64,000 nucleotides of DNA, taken from Parapedobacter defluvii (GTDB taxonomy: Bacteria > Bacteroidota > Bacteroidia > Sphingobacteriales > Sphingobacteriaceae). The notes below the pieces were generated by a model, which saw only the letters and a program-made list of their open reading frames with translations, had not been told where the DNA came from and made no database searches. Shown here piece by piece: positions 1 to 7,653 of this stretch (the first letter of the stretch is position 1; every line of letters begins with the position of its first letter). The position numbers and the translations under genes are program-made. The stretch spans positions 62,001 to 126,000 of the forward strand of contig NZ_BMIK01000013.1 of NCBI RefSeq assembly GCF_014642075.1, in the 5' to 3' direction.

Positions 1-157
1 TACCGATAGTATCTGTGATAATGCCCGACAGCACAGGCCCCGAGGATTCGGGGCGCTGTGCGCGGACTTCCAAACACATGATCGTCGCTACAGCCAACAG
101 GCTGAGGTATATTTTGGAAAGGCCATACCCCGTCCCTGTGCGTAAATTTATTTTCAT
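1..157 (-). CDS. SusC-like TonB-linked outer membrane protein, N-terminal part only
   Basis: The first 52 codons of a gene that runs off the left edge. The ATG is at 155-157 on the minus strand. The product opens with a basic stretch (MKINLR), a hydrophobic segment and a signal peptidase I type site (EVRA-Q). It then begins SGIITDTIG, the usual first strand of the carboxypeptidase-regulatory-like domain that starts SusC/RagA receptors. It is too short for standard ORF cut-offs. By family it would be a TonB-dependent outer membrane nutrient receptor, but its substrate cannot be judged here. The reading is good because signal peptide and domain start are both in their expected places. Confidence 0.72.
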   Translation of the reverse strand, partial: MKINLRTGTGYGLSKIYLSLLAVATIMCLEVRAQRPESSGPVLSGIITDTIG

Positions 158-922
158 TCAGCATTGATAATTAACGGTTTAAGAAAATTTCGTTTTCAAA
201 AACCGACCGACCAACGCCAAAGAAAAATTCTCGTATTATTTGCAGGTTTGGAAAAAAGCGTCTACTTTTAGCTATTGCATAGTAACCGAAAATAAACACC
301 TTCTCCAACCTGAGCTAAAAACGGGTTTTCCATTCAGCATTGGGGTCGGTGGCAGCCGGGGAAGTTGGGCCTTTTTATTGGCCGTGCTTTCGGGGTTTGG
401 CTATTAATGGTCTCTCCCCTACGCGCTTCTTGGCTGCGGTTAGTGGAAGGGATTTATTCAGGTGCTGCAATGACGTTCTTTATGTTGGATTGAAGGGATT
501 GGGGTTGTAAGCGTTTGCTATCGCAAATTGCGATACCTAACGCAAGAGGCTTGCGGCGATAATAAACTGGCGGTTTGGTGTTGCTCGTTTTCATAAACAT
601 TTTGATCAAAATGAACGAGCAAACTAAAGGCGGGAAACTGTATCCTACTGACAATCCAGGGACTAGCAGCCCTCAACGCAATATTCAACAGATCCCGCCT
701 AAAGATTGTGCAAATTTACACAATATCTTTAGACGTGGATTAAACCTGTTGCCTCGCGTTGATTTTTGAAGTTTTGCTAGTCTTCGGATTGTTTGCCGAG
801 GCTCGTTCAACTCACGCTCTATCTATATCAGTAGACGTAGTTATCGTATTTCATGTCAATCCTTGATCGACAAAGCAAATATAAAAACTAAGTATATACT
901 AAGCAAATGTTTTTAAAAAAAT
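158..922. other. Intergenic region with a stem-loop, no convincing gene
   Basis: About 765 bases between the divergent SusC-like start and the XRE gene. It contains a perfect 7-bp inverted repeat with GCTCGTT and AACGAGC arms at 583-620. A small open frame (ATG 611, stop 769, 52 codons) starts inside the right arm, but it resembles no family I know and an opposite-strand frame overlaps the same bases. I see no promoter of the TAnnTTTG type for the left gene. Confidence 0.4.
873..908. promoter_or_regulatory. Candidate operator of the XRE gene
   Basis: Just upstream of the XRE start lies a perfect 10-bp palindrome AGTATATACT (891-900). It is flanked by two direct copies of AAGCAAAT (873-880 and 901-908). 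XRE repressors commonly bind such symmetric sites over their own promoters, so autoregulation is the inference. No -7 consensus is clear here. Confidence 0.4.
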
Positions 923-1153
923 ATGCCGAAAACAAAGATCGAATGGTTAATTGCTCGAAATGTTCGGACAATTAGAAAGGCAAAAAAGAAGACGCAGCGA
1001 GATATTGCTTCTTGTTTAAATGTTTCTGCGGGGTACATTGGCCAGATTGAAACCGAAGACTCGGCGAGCATGTATTCCTTTGATAATTTAAATGAGCTAG
1101 CAAAGTATCTTGGGTGTAGCATGCGGGATTTTATGCCCGAGAGTCCATTATAA
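923..1153 (+). CDS. XRE-family helix-turn-helix transcriptional regulator
   Basis: A 76-residue protein that is essentially one Cro/C1-type HTH domain. The sequence shows the pattern of the fold: IRKAKKKTQRDIA (helices 1-2), LNVSAGYIGQIE (recognition helix and the typical IE/IS turn), then LNELAKYLGCSMRDF closing the domain. The start is the ATG at 923, behind an A-rich stretch. It probably binds the palindrome immediately upstream. A second, frameshifted gene of the same family follows after 36 bases, and a membrane protein group lies downstream. The small single-domain form is typical of regulators or antitoxins carried by mobile and defence loci. Its target is not shown by the sequence. 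Confidence 0.85.
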   Translation: MPKTKIEWLIARNVRTIRKAKKKTQRDIASCLNVSAGYIGQIETEDSASMYSFDNLNELAKYLGCSMRDFMPESPL

Positions 1154-1189
1154 TCTAAAAGGCCAAAGCGCAGCAATTGTAAGGAAGTT

Positions 1190-1412
1190 ATGCCTAACTA
1201 TAAAATTAACCGGATATCGAAAGTTTTAGAGGAAAAAGGAATGAAAAATAATGATCTGGTTGTTCATCTAAAGGTTAAGAAAGAGACCCGTTTCGAGGTG
1301 GGTAAACAACAAGCAGCAACCTACTTTGAACACACTTAATGATATCGCTAAATTCCTTAAAGTCGACATAAGAGAGTTACTATATCAAAGTGAGTGGGTG
1401 AAGAATGAATAG
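1190..1412 (+). pseudogene. Second XRE-family regulator, broken by a one-base frameshift
   Basis: From the ATG at 1190 the frame reads an HTH start (INRISKVLEEKGMKNNDL) and then goes out of frame. From about 1287 the next frame gives VSRWVNNKQQPTLNTLNDIA followed by KFLKVDIRELL up to a stop at 1410-1412, the standard second half of an XRE domain. Removing one C from the ACCC run near 1286-1289 rejoins the two halves into one protein of about 73 residues. This is either a true inactivating mutation or a sequencing error in that run. The intact protein would be a close structural relative of the regulator just upstream. Confidence 0.75.
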
Positions 1413-1607
1413 GCTCTGTTCTTAAGGGAAAGAATGCGGAAGTGACGAAAGCAAAAGAGGCAAAGGAAGAAAACCCTTTTACTTTCAATTGATTAAGAAA
1501 ATACCGGCTAAGGTTTTGAAAGAGGCAAAGGGGAAGTTGGGGGGAAATAATATCTTCTTTTGATTAACGAAAAATTTGACTATTTTAGTAGAACTAACCG
1601 TTGATAA
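1413..1607 (+). other. Degenerate coding-like remnant between XRE and membrane genes
   Basis: Short lysine-rich open stretches in two frames follow one another here: GKNAEVTKAKEAKEENPFTF, then LIKKIPAKVLKEAKGKLGG ending in a stop at about 1562. They look like the two halves of a small frameshifted gene, but I recognise no family and there is no clear start. Confidence 0.25.
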
Positions 1608-2075
1608 GTGCAATTAGGACTATTTAAATCTATAACCAAGGCTTTGGTATGGTTGATATTTGTAATGTTCATTGGATCAACCCAAATTGGCATGACATAC
1701 CTGTTTGGGACTATTTCGGATGTGCAGGGTATTGATTTCCCAAGGTTGATCATTGATGGCTTCTTTGTATTTTTCAGTATTTCAATGGTCAGTACGATTT
1801 GCTTTGAATTTTACTTTGACCATACGATTAAGTCAAACAAATATGTTAATATTGTAATTGTATTGTTTAGTATAATATTGGTGTTGATATCCATGGTTGG
1901 TTATGCATATATTTATGTGGCTAAAAATTTCACTAATACCATAAATATCAATATAACCGCTTATAAGACGATACAGCTATGGGTATTTTTTATCGCTGCC
2001 TTACTGACATATGCGCTCAAGGCGATTACGTATTATACGCAATATATCGATAGAATAAGGAGGAGGTATATATGA
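1608..2075 (+). CDS. Small four-helix integral membrane protein, unknown
   Basis: A 155-residue protein with a GTG start at 1608. Four hydrophobic segments are visible at roughly residues 11-33, 49-70, 82-105 and 122-140, separated by short polar loops. A basic C-terminus (RIRRRYI) is expected to stay in the cytoplasm. Its stop overlaps the next start in the ATGA arrangement at 2072-2075, and a strong AGGAGG ribosome site precedes that start, so the two genes are translationally coupled. I do not recognise the family. The tight linkage to a second membrane protein and a possible SecB-fold protein suggests a three-part module. The GTG start is the only good candidate near the open frame's beginning, but is not certain. 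Confidence 0.55.
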   Translation: MQLGLFKSITKALVWLIFVMFIGSTQIGMTYLFGTISDVQGIDFPRLIIDGFFVFFSISMVSTICFEFYFDHTIKSNKYVNIVIVLFSIILVLISMVGYAYIYVAKNFTNTININITAYKTIQLWVFFIAALLTYALKAITYYTQYIDRIRRRYI

Positions 2076-2383
2076 TCACAGCATTTTATATCGTTACGGG
2101 AATCCTTTTATTGGGCATTATGCTCTTTGCGGGTATCGCAATGAGAAATCTTTATGCTGAAGAGAAAAAAGTGCGTACTATAGCTGATCACGAATCAGAG
2201 TATGAGAAACTTCGAAAAAAAGCGAGCACTATACGGGAAACTTCACTGAATAAGAAAGTGCATATTTTTGAAATAGAAGATACGTTTGCGATTTACTCAG
2301 GTACAGAATTAAAAGAGGTACACCGCAGACCGCAACGTAAGCAAAGCTCAAGCTCCCTCGAACCATTCGAATACCAATATTAA
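2072..2383 (+). CDS. Single-span membrane protein, unknown, coupled to the preceding gene
   Basis: A 103-residue protein with one N-terminal transmembrane helix (residues 4-24) followed by a charged, probably coiled stretch (YAEEKKVRTIADHESEYEKL) and a polar tail. It starts at an ATG overlapping the upstream stop, with AGGAGG at 2060-2065, one of the strongest ribosome sites in the window. The topology suggests a bitopic protein with its C-terminal domain in the cytoplasm. No family is recognised. Ten bases separate it from the next gene, so all three probably share one transcript and one process. Confidence 0.55.
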   Translation: MITAFYIVTGILLLGIMLFAGIAMRNLYAEEKKVRTIADHESEYEKLRKKASTIRETSLNKKVHIFEIEDTFAIYSGTELKEVHRRPQRKQSSSSLEPFEYQY

Positions 2384-2393
2384 ACAGGTCGAT

Positions 2394-2792
2394 ATGCCCG
2401 ATTTGGAGTACCATGTCTTATCCATTGAAAACCTAAGTCATTCCCTCAGTATCCCTGATGGATATACCGCTGACGAGTTAAAGGGTAAGTTGTCTGGTAA
2501 AAACGAATACAAAGCATCTTATTCAACGGAGACCAATACAGTGGCAATCGATGTCCGCAGCGAACTACAACTGAAGGGAGAAACCGACAATCAATATACT
2601 AAGTTATTCCACATCGAGGTACGCACAATTTATTATATCCCTAACCTTCAGCATTTTTTTACAGATAACGGCGATGAAATTAAACCTGAAATAATGGATC
2701 GATTGCTTGTACTTGCAATCGCTCACGCGCGCGGCGTACAGTCGACAATCATTTCCGGGACACCGATATCGAAGACGTTAATCCGAGGATAG
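2394..2792 (+). CDS. Possible SecB-fold protein, third gene of the membrane module
   Basis: A 132-residue cytoplasmic protein without signal or membrane segment. Its pattern is alternating beta strands (NTVAIDVRSELQLKG, YTKLFHIEVRTIYYI) followed by a C-terminal helix and the phrase AHARGVQSTIISGTPIS. That closely resembles the end of SecB-like proteins, where a helix is followed by RG and a GTP turn. SecB-fold proteins are export chaperones, and some serve toxin-antitoxin-chaperone modules. Here the partners would be the two membrane proteins upstream (10-base gap). The fold call rests on pattern memory only. Alternatives are an unrelated small alpha/beta protein of phage or defence origin. 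Confidence 0.4.
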   Translation: MPDLEYHVLSIENLSHSLSIPDGYTADELKGKLSGKNEYKASYSTETNTVAIDVRSELQLKGETDNQYTKLFHIEVRTIYYIPNLQHFFTDNGDEIKPEIMDRLLVLAIAHARGVQSTIISGTPISKTLIRG

Positions 2793-2836
2793 CTTAGTCC
2801 AAGCTGAAAAACGTAGGAAGAACACACACAACTATT

Positions 2837-3124
2837 TTAATTGCTAAAAGATATGGGCACATTAATATTTCGGTCAGATTTAGAGCAGAGTATGGAAGAG
2901 TATTGTTGTACATCGTTAGCATGCACGTTGAATTTATCTTTGAGCGCCCCAGCTACCACACTCGTGCCTGCGAACAAGTCACAAACCCATTCCGCTTTCA
3001 CATCCATACCGACAATGGCATTGGTGACGAAATCCAATATCTCTCTTTTTGATCCCATATATTTTAGAATATGAGGGATCTTAGAAGGGATATCTGTAGA
3101 TTGTATTAATTGTCCGGTGATCAT
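2837..3124 (-). pseudogene. N-terminal stub of a Dam/D12-class adenine methyltransferase
   Basis: The frame encodes 95 residues, of which about the first 75 match the start of D12-class N6-adenine methyltransferases. KYMGSKR near the N-terminus and the AdoMet-binding motif I CDLFAGTSVVAG are followed by NDVQQYS. Family members are usually around 270-350 residues and need a later catalytic DPPY-type motif, which is absent. After NDVQQYS the sequence becomes unlike the family and soon stops. It is therefore a truncated gene and almost surely catalytically dead. It converges on the possible SecB-fold gene and marks the border of the rearranged region that follows. Confidence 0.72.
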
Positions 3125-3261
3125 ACCTATACTCGAAACGAAATTAAGATAAAAAAGGGTTGTTTCCAGATTTATTTAAAAAAAGGTCTCAGGTGAATAA
3201 TAAAGATAGTTTTATCATCGACATGTATATTAAGAAAAGGTCGAAGGCCTTAACATAGGGA

Positions 3262-3541
3262 ACACGCATTGATTAACAAGGGCTTTTTCAAGCAACCTAA
3301 AACAGCGCGGCAAGTCTTCGCTAAATTAAACCCTGATATTCCCGAATCGGCCTTTGGCAACTACACCGAAGAGCTTACCAAAATCACCGGTACACTTAGT
3401 AAGGGCAGATTTGCCAAACTGCTGGATAAGTTAGCCCCGAAGGGGAAGAGTACTGCCGTAAGATTCAGGGTGAAGGCAATGGATCAGGAAGGCTATGAAA
3501 ATCCGGGCAACGTTACCCCTATCGCAGCAGAAAAAAACTAA
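3262..3541 (+). pseudogene. Orphan gene tail, copy A of a repeated 3' fragment
   Basis: About 90 codons ending at 3541 that match, with scattered differences, the C-terminal part of copy C at 6222-6502 (INKGFFKQPKTARQVFAKLN ... RFRVKAMDQEGYE). There is no proper ATG: the frame opens with TTG at 3269 after unrelated sequence, so this is the end of a gene whose front is missing. The product is unknown; it is basic, without signal or membrane segment. Its end abuts a hairpin terminator and then, convergently, an Rpn-family gene. The same arrangement recurs at 4.7, 6.5 and 9.9 kb. Confidence 0.7.
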
Positions 3542-3570
3542 AAAAAGCCATACCCGTAAAAGGTATGGCT
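3541..3570 (-). terminator. Rho-independent terminator of the Rpn gene at 3599-4549
   Basis: A 9-bp stem AGCCATACC / GGTATGGCT with a 7-base loop. On the minus strand it is followed by a run of T residues. It lies 29 bases past the stop codon of the leftward gene. A near-identical hairpin occurs at 4767-4797. Confidence 0.85.
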
Positions 3571-3598
3571 CGATATTGTAGAACGGTAAAAGTTGCCG

Positions 3599-4549
3599 TT
3601 ATTTCTTTTTCCTGTCTAGATCAGCGCGGACTTTTTGCACAAAATCGACTGAGACCTCGGCCACATCCGCTGCCTGTTCATCGGACAGCCCCAGCTTTTG
3701 AATCAGATTCCTGACCTCTTCCGTCTTTCCTTCGATTTTTCCTTCAATTTTTCCTTCCTCGCGGACCACAGCGTCCAGTGTTTCCATTATATTCATGGTA
3801 ATCGCTCCTTTCGTTAACCGTTCAACGGTTTTAACAAAGTTAAGGTTTAATTCTTTATCTTTCAAATAAATGAGATTGTTCAAAAAGCGGATGAATCGCA
3901 TGATTTGCCCCGTATCGGTAATATCCCGTTTCACCAGTTCCTCCACGATGCGCTTTTTGATCTCATTGAGCCTCCATGCACCAAGTTTGGCTTCCTGTGC
4001 CTCGGCCTGACATGCCAAGATAACCAATGCCATCGGATTAGGGTTAGCCAACAGCTCCTTCTCGGTGTGCTCGAAAACATGGTAGCTCCTGAAGCGAAAG
4101 ATCACCTCTGAACCGAGCATAGCAAAGTGGTACTCGGTCGGCCGTTTCTGTTTCGGCCCACCCGTAAATATAGCAACTGGGATAATCGGAACCGGATATC
4201 TGTCTGTGAGTCGGACGTAATAACGCCACAGCCGTTTGGCGAAATTATCCTTGCTCTGCCCCTCAAGCTCTACATGGATAAGCAGCCATTGCTCCGTGCC
4301 ATCCTGAAGGTATACCTTCATCAGCATGTCAGCCAATAGCGTGCCCCCGATGCGCTCCCGATCAGGCATGATCTCAAGCAACTCCTTCTCCATTGCTGTG
4401 GCACCACGGCCAAGATCGAAAATTTCATCCGCATTGGGATAGAGGAACCGCAGCAGGTCGATGAACCATTCCATGAATGCAGCTTTGGTGACGATATCGT
4501 TCTTCTTACGGGGAATTGGATAGCTTTCTTCCAGATTAGTACGGTCCAT
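3599..4549 (-). CDS. Rpn/PD-(D/E)XK nuclease family protein
   Basis: A full-length 316-residue protein of the Rpn (recombination-promoting nuclease) type. The PD-(D/E)XK core is visible as GTLLADMLMKVY (Asp74) and LLIHVELEGQ (Glu94, Glu96, Gln98). It is followed by the family's YYVRLTDRYPVPIIPVAIFT strand and helix. The C-terminus carries the characteristic EGKIEGKIEGKTEEV repeat and a small helical end (LGLSDEQAADVAEVSVDFV). Known members nick or cut DNA and stimulate RecA-independent recombination. A strong -7 element lies upstream at 4574 and a terminator downstream, so this copy looks expressed. C-terminal fragments of related genes lie at 4826 and 9982, and a second intact family member at 6525. 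Confidence 0.85.
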   Translation of the reverse strand: MDRTNLEESYPIPRKKNDIVTKAAFMEWFIDLLRFLYPNADEIFDLGRGATAMEKELLEIMPDRERIGGTLLADMLMKVYLQDGTEQWLLIHVELEGQSKDNFAKRLWRYYVRLTDRYPVPIIPVAIFTGGPKQKRPTEYHFAMLGSEVIFRFRSYHVFEHTEKELLANPNPMALVILACQAEAQEAKLGAWRLNEIKKRIVEELVKRDITDTGQIMRFIRFLNNLIYLKDKELNLNFVKTVERLTKGAITMNIMETLDAVVREEGKIEGKIEGKTEEVRNLIQKLGLSDEQAADVAEVSVDFVQKVRADLDRKKK

Positions 4550-4573
4550 AGGCTATTACAGTCGGTTGAAACG

Positions 4574-4581
4574 CAAAGATA
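4574..4581 (-). promoter_or_regulatory. -7 element of the Rpn gene promoter
   Basis: TATCTTTG on the minus strand, an exact match to the Bacteroidota TAnnTTTG element, about 25 bases before the ATG at 4549. No good TTG is seen at the -33 spacing, so the element alone supports the call. Confidence 0.5.
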
Positions 4582-4709
4582 GTAATCGAAACAACAAAAT
4601 ACTAACATATTTATCAAATTATATCCTGGAATCTTAGGTGGGTTAAAAATAAGCTAGACTGGGGTAAGCGATTCGTAAATGTGCTAAGTTACGGTGATAA
4701 AATCATCGC

Positions 4710-4768
4710 ATCAGGAAGGCTATGAAAATCTGGGCAACGTCACCCCTATCGCAGCCGAAAAGAAATAA
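4710..4768 (+). pseudogene. Orphan gene tail, copy B
   Basis: The last 19 codons and the stop of the same gene tail as copies A and C (QEGYENLGNVTPIAAEKK). It is joined abruptly at 4710 to unrelated sequence. It is followed by the same hairpin terminator and then by a convergent Rpn-family 3' end. Confidence 0.75.
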
Positions 4769-4797
4769 AAAAAGCCATACCGGTAAAAGGTATGGCT
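4767..4797 (-). terminator. Terminator downstream of the Rpn fragment at 4826
   Basis: Stem AGCCATACC / GGTATGGCT with a 7-base loop and a T run on the minus strand. It is a near copy of the hairpin at 3541-3570, differing by one base in the loop. The homology continues into the coding end of the flanking Rpn genes. Confidence 0.82.
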
Positions 4798-4825
4798 CGA
4801 TATTGTAGAACGGTAAAAGTTGCCG

Positions 4826-5143
4826 TTATTTCTTTCTCCTGTCTAGATCAGCGCGGACTTTTTCTACAAAGTCTTCCGACACGGTCACCAACTCAGCAAT
4901 TTCCGAAACGGTGAATTTGCCGGTAGCTAATAGGTTGGCCACTACAGCAGCCTTACCTTTCTCAATACCTTTCTCTTCACCTTCTCTACGTGCATATTCA
5001 AGCACACCGGCCATATCCCATTTACGTTTCAGATTCGTATCGTACATCGTTCGCTTCTCCATTGTCAGTTTGCTGTATTCTGCAATATCAAATAACCTCT
5101 CAAATATCGGCTTCCGAAGATAAACCGGTATCTTATTTAGTCT
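4826..5143 (-). pseudogene. C-terminal fragment of an Rpn-family gene
   Basis: An open stretch of about 106 codons with no start at its true beginning. An internal ATG at 5062 would give 78 residues. It matches the Rpn fragment at 9982-10317 almost word for word (LNKIPVYLRKPIFERLFDI, YDTNLKRKWDMAGVLEYARR) and ends with the family's KGIEKGKAAVVANLL helix and VRADLDRRKK tail. The nuclease core (Asp, Glu-x-Lys/Gln) would lie upstream and is absent. Near 5141 the homology stops and, about 30 bases on, a duplicated oxidoreductase fragment begins. The fragment cannot be an active nuclease. Whether the C-terminal piece is still translated is unknown. Confidence 0.8.
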
Positions 5144-5170
5144 GGCTGCCCTTTTTTAAATAGCGTTACT

Positions 5171-6033
5171 GCAACCGCTTCAACTAATTAGTTTAACCCG
5201 GTTGCCCGAACGGGCGCTTTCATAAATGGCCCGCACGATTTCCACGGATTTACGGCCCTCCTCTCCGTTAATGAAAGGTTCATCGCCGGTCTCGATTGCA
5301 CGGATCATATCTTCCAACTGCCGTTGGTGGCCCACAAAGCTGATGTCTGCCGGATTGGACGCACCCCCTGCAGAAGGGGTCACTTCCTTAATTGAGTTCC
5401 TTATCTGCTCATCGACCGGACTTTCCTGCTGAAATTGCCATTTGATGAGGTGGTCTTCTTCCAGGATAGCCGTTCCTTCCGTACCCATGATTTCGATGCG
5501 CTTGAGCGTACCCGGGAAAACAGCCGTTGTACATTCCAGGGTTCCCAGCGCCCCGTTTTTAAAGTTCAGGGTAGCCACGATGGTGTCTTCCACCTCAATA
5601 TTCTTGTGCCGGACGTTGGCCGCCACCGCCTGAACCGACTCAACAGGCCCCATGTACCATTGCAACAGATCGACCGAATGGATTCCCTGGTTCATGAGTG
5701 CGCCGCCCCCGTCGTATTCCCAGGTACCCCGCCAACGGCCGGACGCGTAATAAGCTTCACTTCTGTGCCACTTTACGTAAGCACTGCCCAACACCAAATT
5801 GCCGAACCGGTTTTCGTGTATGGATGTTATTAATTGCCTGCTTGCTTCATAAAAACGCGAAGGAAAGATAACGCCTACTTTTACGCCGGCTCTGCGGGCC
5901 GCATCGATGATTGCATTGCACCTTTCAACCGTTATTTCGAGGGGCTTTTCAATGAGGCAATGTTTACCGGCCTCGATACTCTTCAGTGCAGGTTCGAGGT
6001 GTATCCCGGAAGGCGTGCAGATGCACACTACAT
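5171..6033 (-). pseudogene. Truncated copy of the Gfo/Idh/MocA oxidoreductase at 22.7 kb
   Basis: An 863-base segment aligned without gaps to 22727-23589, with about 24 base differences by eye (near 97% identity) and only four amino-acid changes over about 282 residues. The open frame (5180-6028) begins at CICTPSGIHLEP and lacks the first 69 residues, which hold the GxGxxA nucleotide-binding motif. It therefore cannot bind NAD(P) in the normal way. The catalytic-side EKP motif and the C-terminal domain remain. Most differences are synonymous, so the two sequences diverged while both were under selection. The right end joins a PepSY gene fragment through a shared ACATC. Confidence 0.88.
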
Positions 6034-6092
6034 CCAGTTGCCCGTTTGGACGTCATTGGCAATGGGTACACACAGTGCCAGCGGCCCCCCTG
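6030..6092 (-). repeat. 63-base fragment of a PepSY-TM (XusC-type) gene
   Basis: On the minus strand this reads GGPLALCVPIANDVQTGNWM. It matches GGLLALCVPVVNGIQTGNWM of the PepSY protein encoded at 31741-33414 (bases 31911-31973), with about nine base differences. It is too diverged to be a fresh copy of that gene and probably derives from a paralogue. It bridges the oxidoreductase fragment and gene tail C. Confidence 0.72.
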
Positions 6093-6502
6093 ACCAACTC
6101 CCGGCATCTACCCTCCGGAAAATCACCGAACTCGAAAAAGCCAAGCAAGCCGCTGCAGCCAAAATACTCAAAGAAAAAGCCGAGCAAAAGGAAAAAGGGT
6201 TGCCTGGTAGAGCGGCGCAATTACATGCATTGATTAACAAGGGCTTTTTCAAGCAACCTAAAACAGCGCGGCAGGTCTTCGCTAAATTGAACCCTGGCAT
6301 CCCCGAATCCGCCTTAGGCAACTACACCGAAGAGCTTACCAAAATCACCGGTACGCTTAGTAAGGGCAGATTTGCCAAACTGCTGGATAAGTTAGCCCCG
6401 AAGGGGGAGAGTACTGCCGTAAGATTCAGGGTGAAGGCAGCGGATCAGGAAGGCTATGAAAATCTGGGCAACGTTACCCCTATCGCGGCGGAAAAGAAAT
6501 AA
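6093..6502 (+). pseudogene. Orphan gene tail, copy C (longest)
   Basis: The longest copy of the repeated gene tail. It opens with an alanine/lysine-rich coiled segment (KITELEKAKQAAAAKILKEK) and continues through LPGRAAQLHALINKGFFKQP to the common C-terminus (NVTPIAAEKK). The front is missing: upstream the frame runs into the PepSY and oxidoreductase fragments on the opposite strand, so a longer ORF covering 5834-6502 is an artefact of fusion. The protein family is unknown to me. The coiled start, basic middle and conserved end might suit a nucleic-acid or structural protein, but that is only a guess. It ends 23 bases before a convergent, intact Rpn-family gene. Confidence 0.65.
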
Positions 6503-6524
6503 TGGGAAAAACCACCGTTACTTC

Positions 6525-7436
6525 TTACAGCTTCTCCTCCACTTCTTCAATGGAGAGCTTGGTAAACTTGACTATCTGCTGTATTGAAAAACCGTCCTTT
6601 ATCATTTCACGGGCTATTTCCAATTTTTCCGCATGGATCTTAGCGCGTTCTTCCTGTCGACCTCTTTCAATCCCTTTTTCAATTAATAAATCATATGTAC
6701 TCATGACTGTATCCTTTATTTCCGCCGGTAATCCCTTAAAAATCTCTTTTATCTGTTTATCCGTATAGTCTACCAGTTCAAAACCGTATATCACCAACCC
6801 TGCCTGCTGGCCTTCACTCCCCTTTGCCAACCCCAGGGACAGTATCTCCGGAAGTTTCACTTTCAACCTTTGCTTATCAAAAGCATACTTCAATACCAAC
6901 AAAGCTGATACCAAAAACTGGTTGCTTACTGCCCTGATGGTAGCTTCAGACAAATCCCTGAGGTTGTGGTAAACATAATCAAACTTCGGGATAAATCCAA
7001 GCAAATCCTGATCCAATTCATCGAATAGCCTGTCGAGCGTCCAATATTCCCATTTCTGCCTGCCATGGTAAAGCAGGACGGGAATGATGGGCGAAAGCTG
7101 CTCGTGCCCCTGCTTGATCTGTTGTTGGTAGCCGGAAAATAGATAGCCACCGACCTGCACGGGTGTGTACTTGTCCGGCGAACTTTTATGCTCCAACAGC
7201 AGCGAGATGTCTACGGTCTCTGCGCAATCTTTCCGACGGCAGCGATGCACCACATCGGAAAAGGTTTTTTCTAATTCGGCGGAAACATAGGTTTCTGACA
7301 ATTGTTCCATGGTCGAGAAATCCAGTTTGTCAGCTATATGCTCCGGCAGGGCCGACCTGAAGTAATCAACAGCCAACTGCTTGTCCGCAAGCAGACCCCT
7401 TACGAAGGTATCATGTACGGTGGAGATGTTTCCCAT
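6525..7436 (-). CDS. Rpn family (Transposase_31) nuclease
   Basis: A full-length 303-residue member of the RpnA-type branch. It begins with the family opening HDTFVRGLLADKQLAVDYF and has KTFSDVVHR (Asp61), ISLLLEHKSS (Glu82, Lys84) as the PD-(D/E)XK catalytic set, and PIIPVLLYHG as the following strand and turn. The C-terminus has the ERGRQEERAKIHAEKLEIA coiled stretch and a small helical end typical of the family. Relatives are DNA endonucleases that raise RecA-independent recombination. It has a near-consensus promoter upstream (7474-7504) and so is likely expressed. It belongs to a different branch from the 3599-4549 gene, which argues that Rpn genes gathered here more than once. Confidence 0.88.
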   Translation of the reverse strand: MGNISTVHDTFVRGLLADKQLAVDYFRSALPEHIADKLDFSTMEQLSETYVSAELEKTFSDVVHRCRRKDCAETVDISLLLEHKSSPDKYTPVQVGGYLFSGYQQQIKQGHEQLSPIIPVLLYHGRQKWEYWTLDRLFDELDQDLLGFIPKFDYVYHNLRDLSEATIRAVSNQFLVSALLVLKYAFDKQRLKVKLPEILSLGLAKGSEGQQAGLVIYGFELVDYTDKQIKEIFKGLPAEIKDTVMSTYDLLIEKGIERGRQEERAKIHAEKLEIAREMIKDGFSIQQIVKFTKLSIEEVEEKL

Positions 7437-7473
7437 AATCGGAAAGGTTAATCATAATGGCATCAGTTGCTCG

Positions 7474-7504
7474 CAAATATACTGAATGATAAATTAATTA
7501 GCAA
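7474..7504 (-). promoter_or_regulatory. Promoter of the Rpn gene at 6525-7436
   Basis: On the minus strand TTG is followed after 20 bases by TATATTTG, an excellent fit to the Bacteroidota -33/-7 pattern. The -7 element ends about 37 bases before the start codon. Confidence 0.7.
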
Positions 7505-7653
7505 AATCAATGTAGGCTTTGATACAGGTTTTGGCTATCGTTGCTGTAACGGTCTATCATTTTACCGAACAATACTCAAATTCGTCTATCATCGTAATAG
7601 GTAATACAAGAGCAAGAACAAGACGCTCAGGGAGGGGGCTATGAATACAAGCA

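Noticed and set aside
611-769. A 52-codon frame starting MNEQTKGGKLYPTD
   Set aside because: No family recognised, no ribosome site. It begins inside a stem-loop and an opposite-strand frame covers the same bases.
5834-6502. A 222-residue ORF reading through to the gene tail
   Set aside because: Its first 86 codons lie antisense to the oxidoreductase and PepSY fragments. Only the part after about 6093 is the real tail, so the ORF is a product of fusion.
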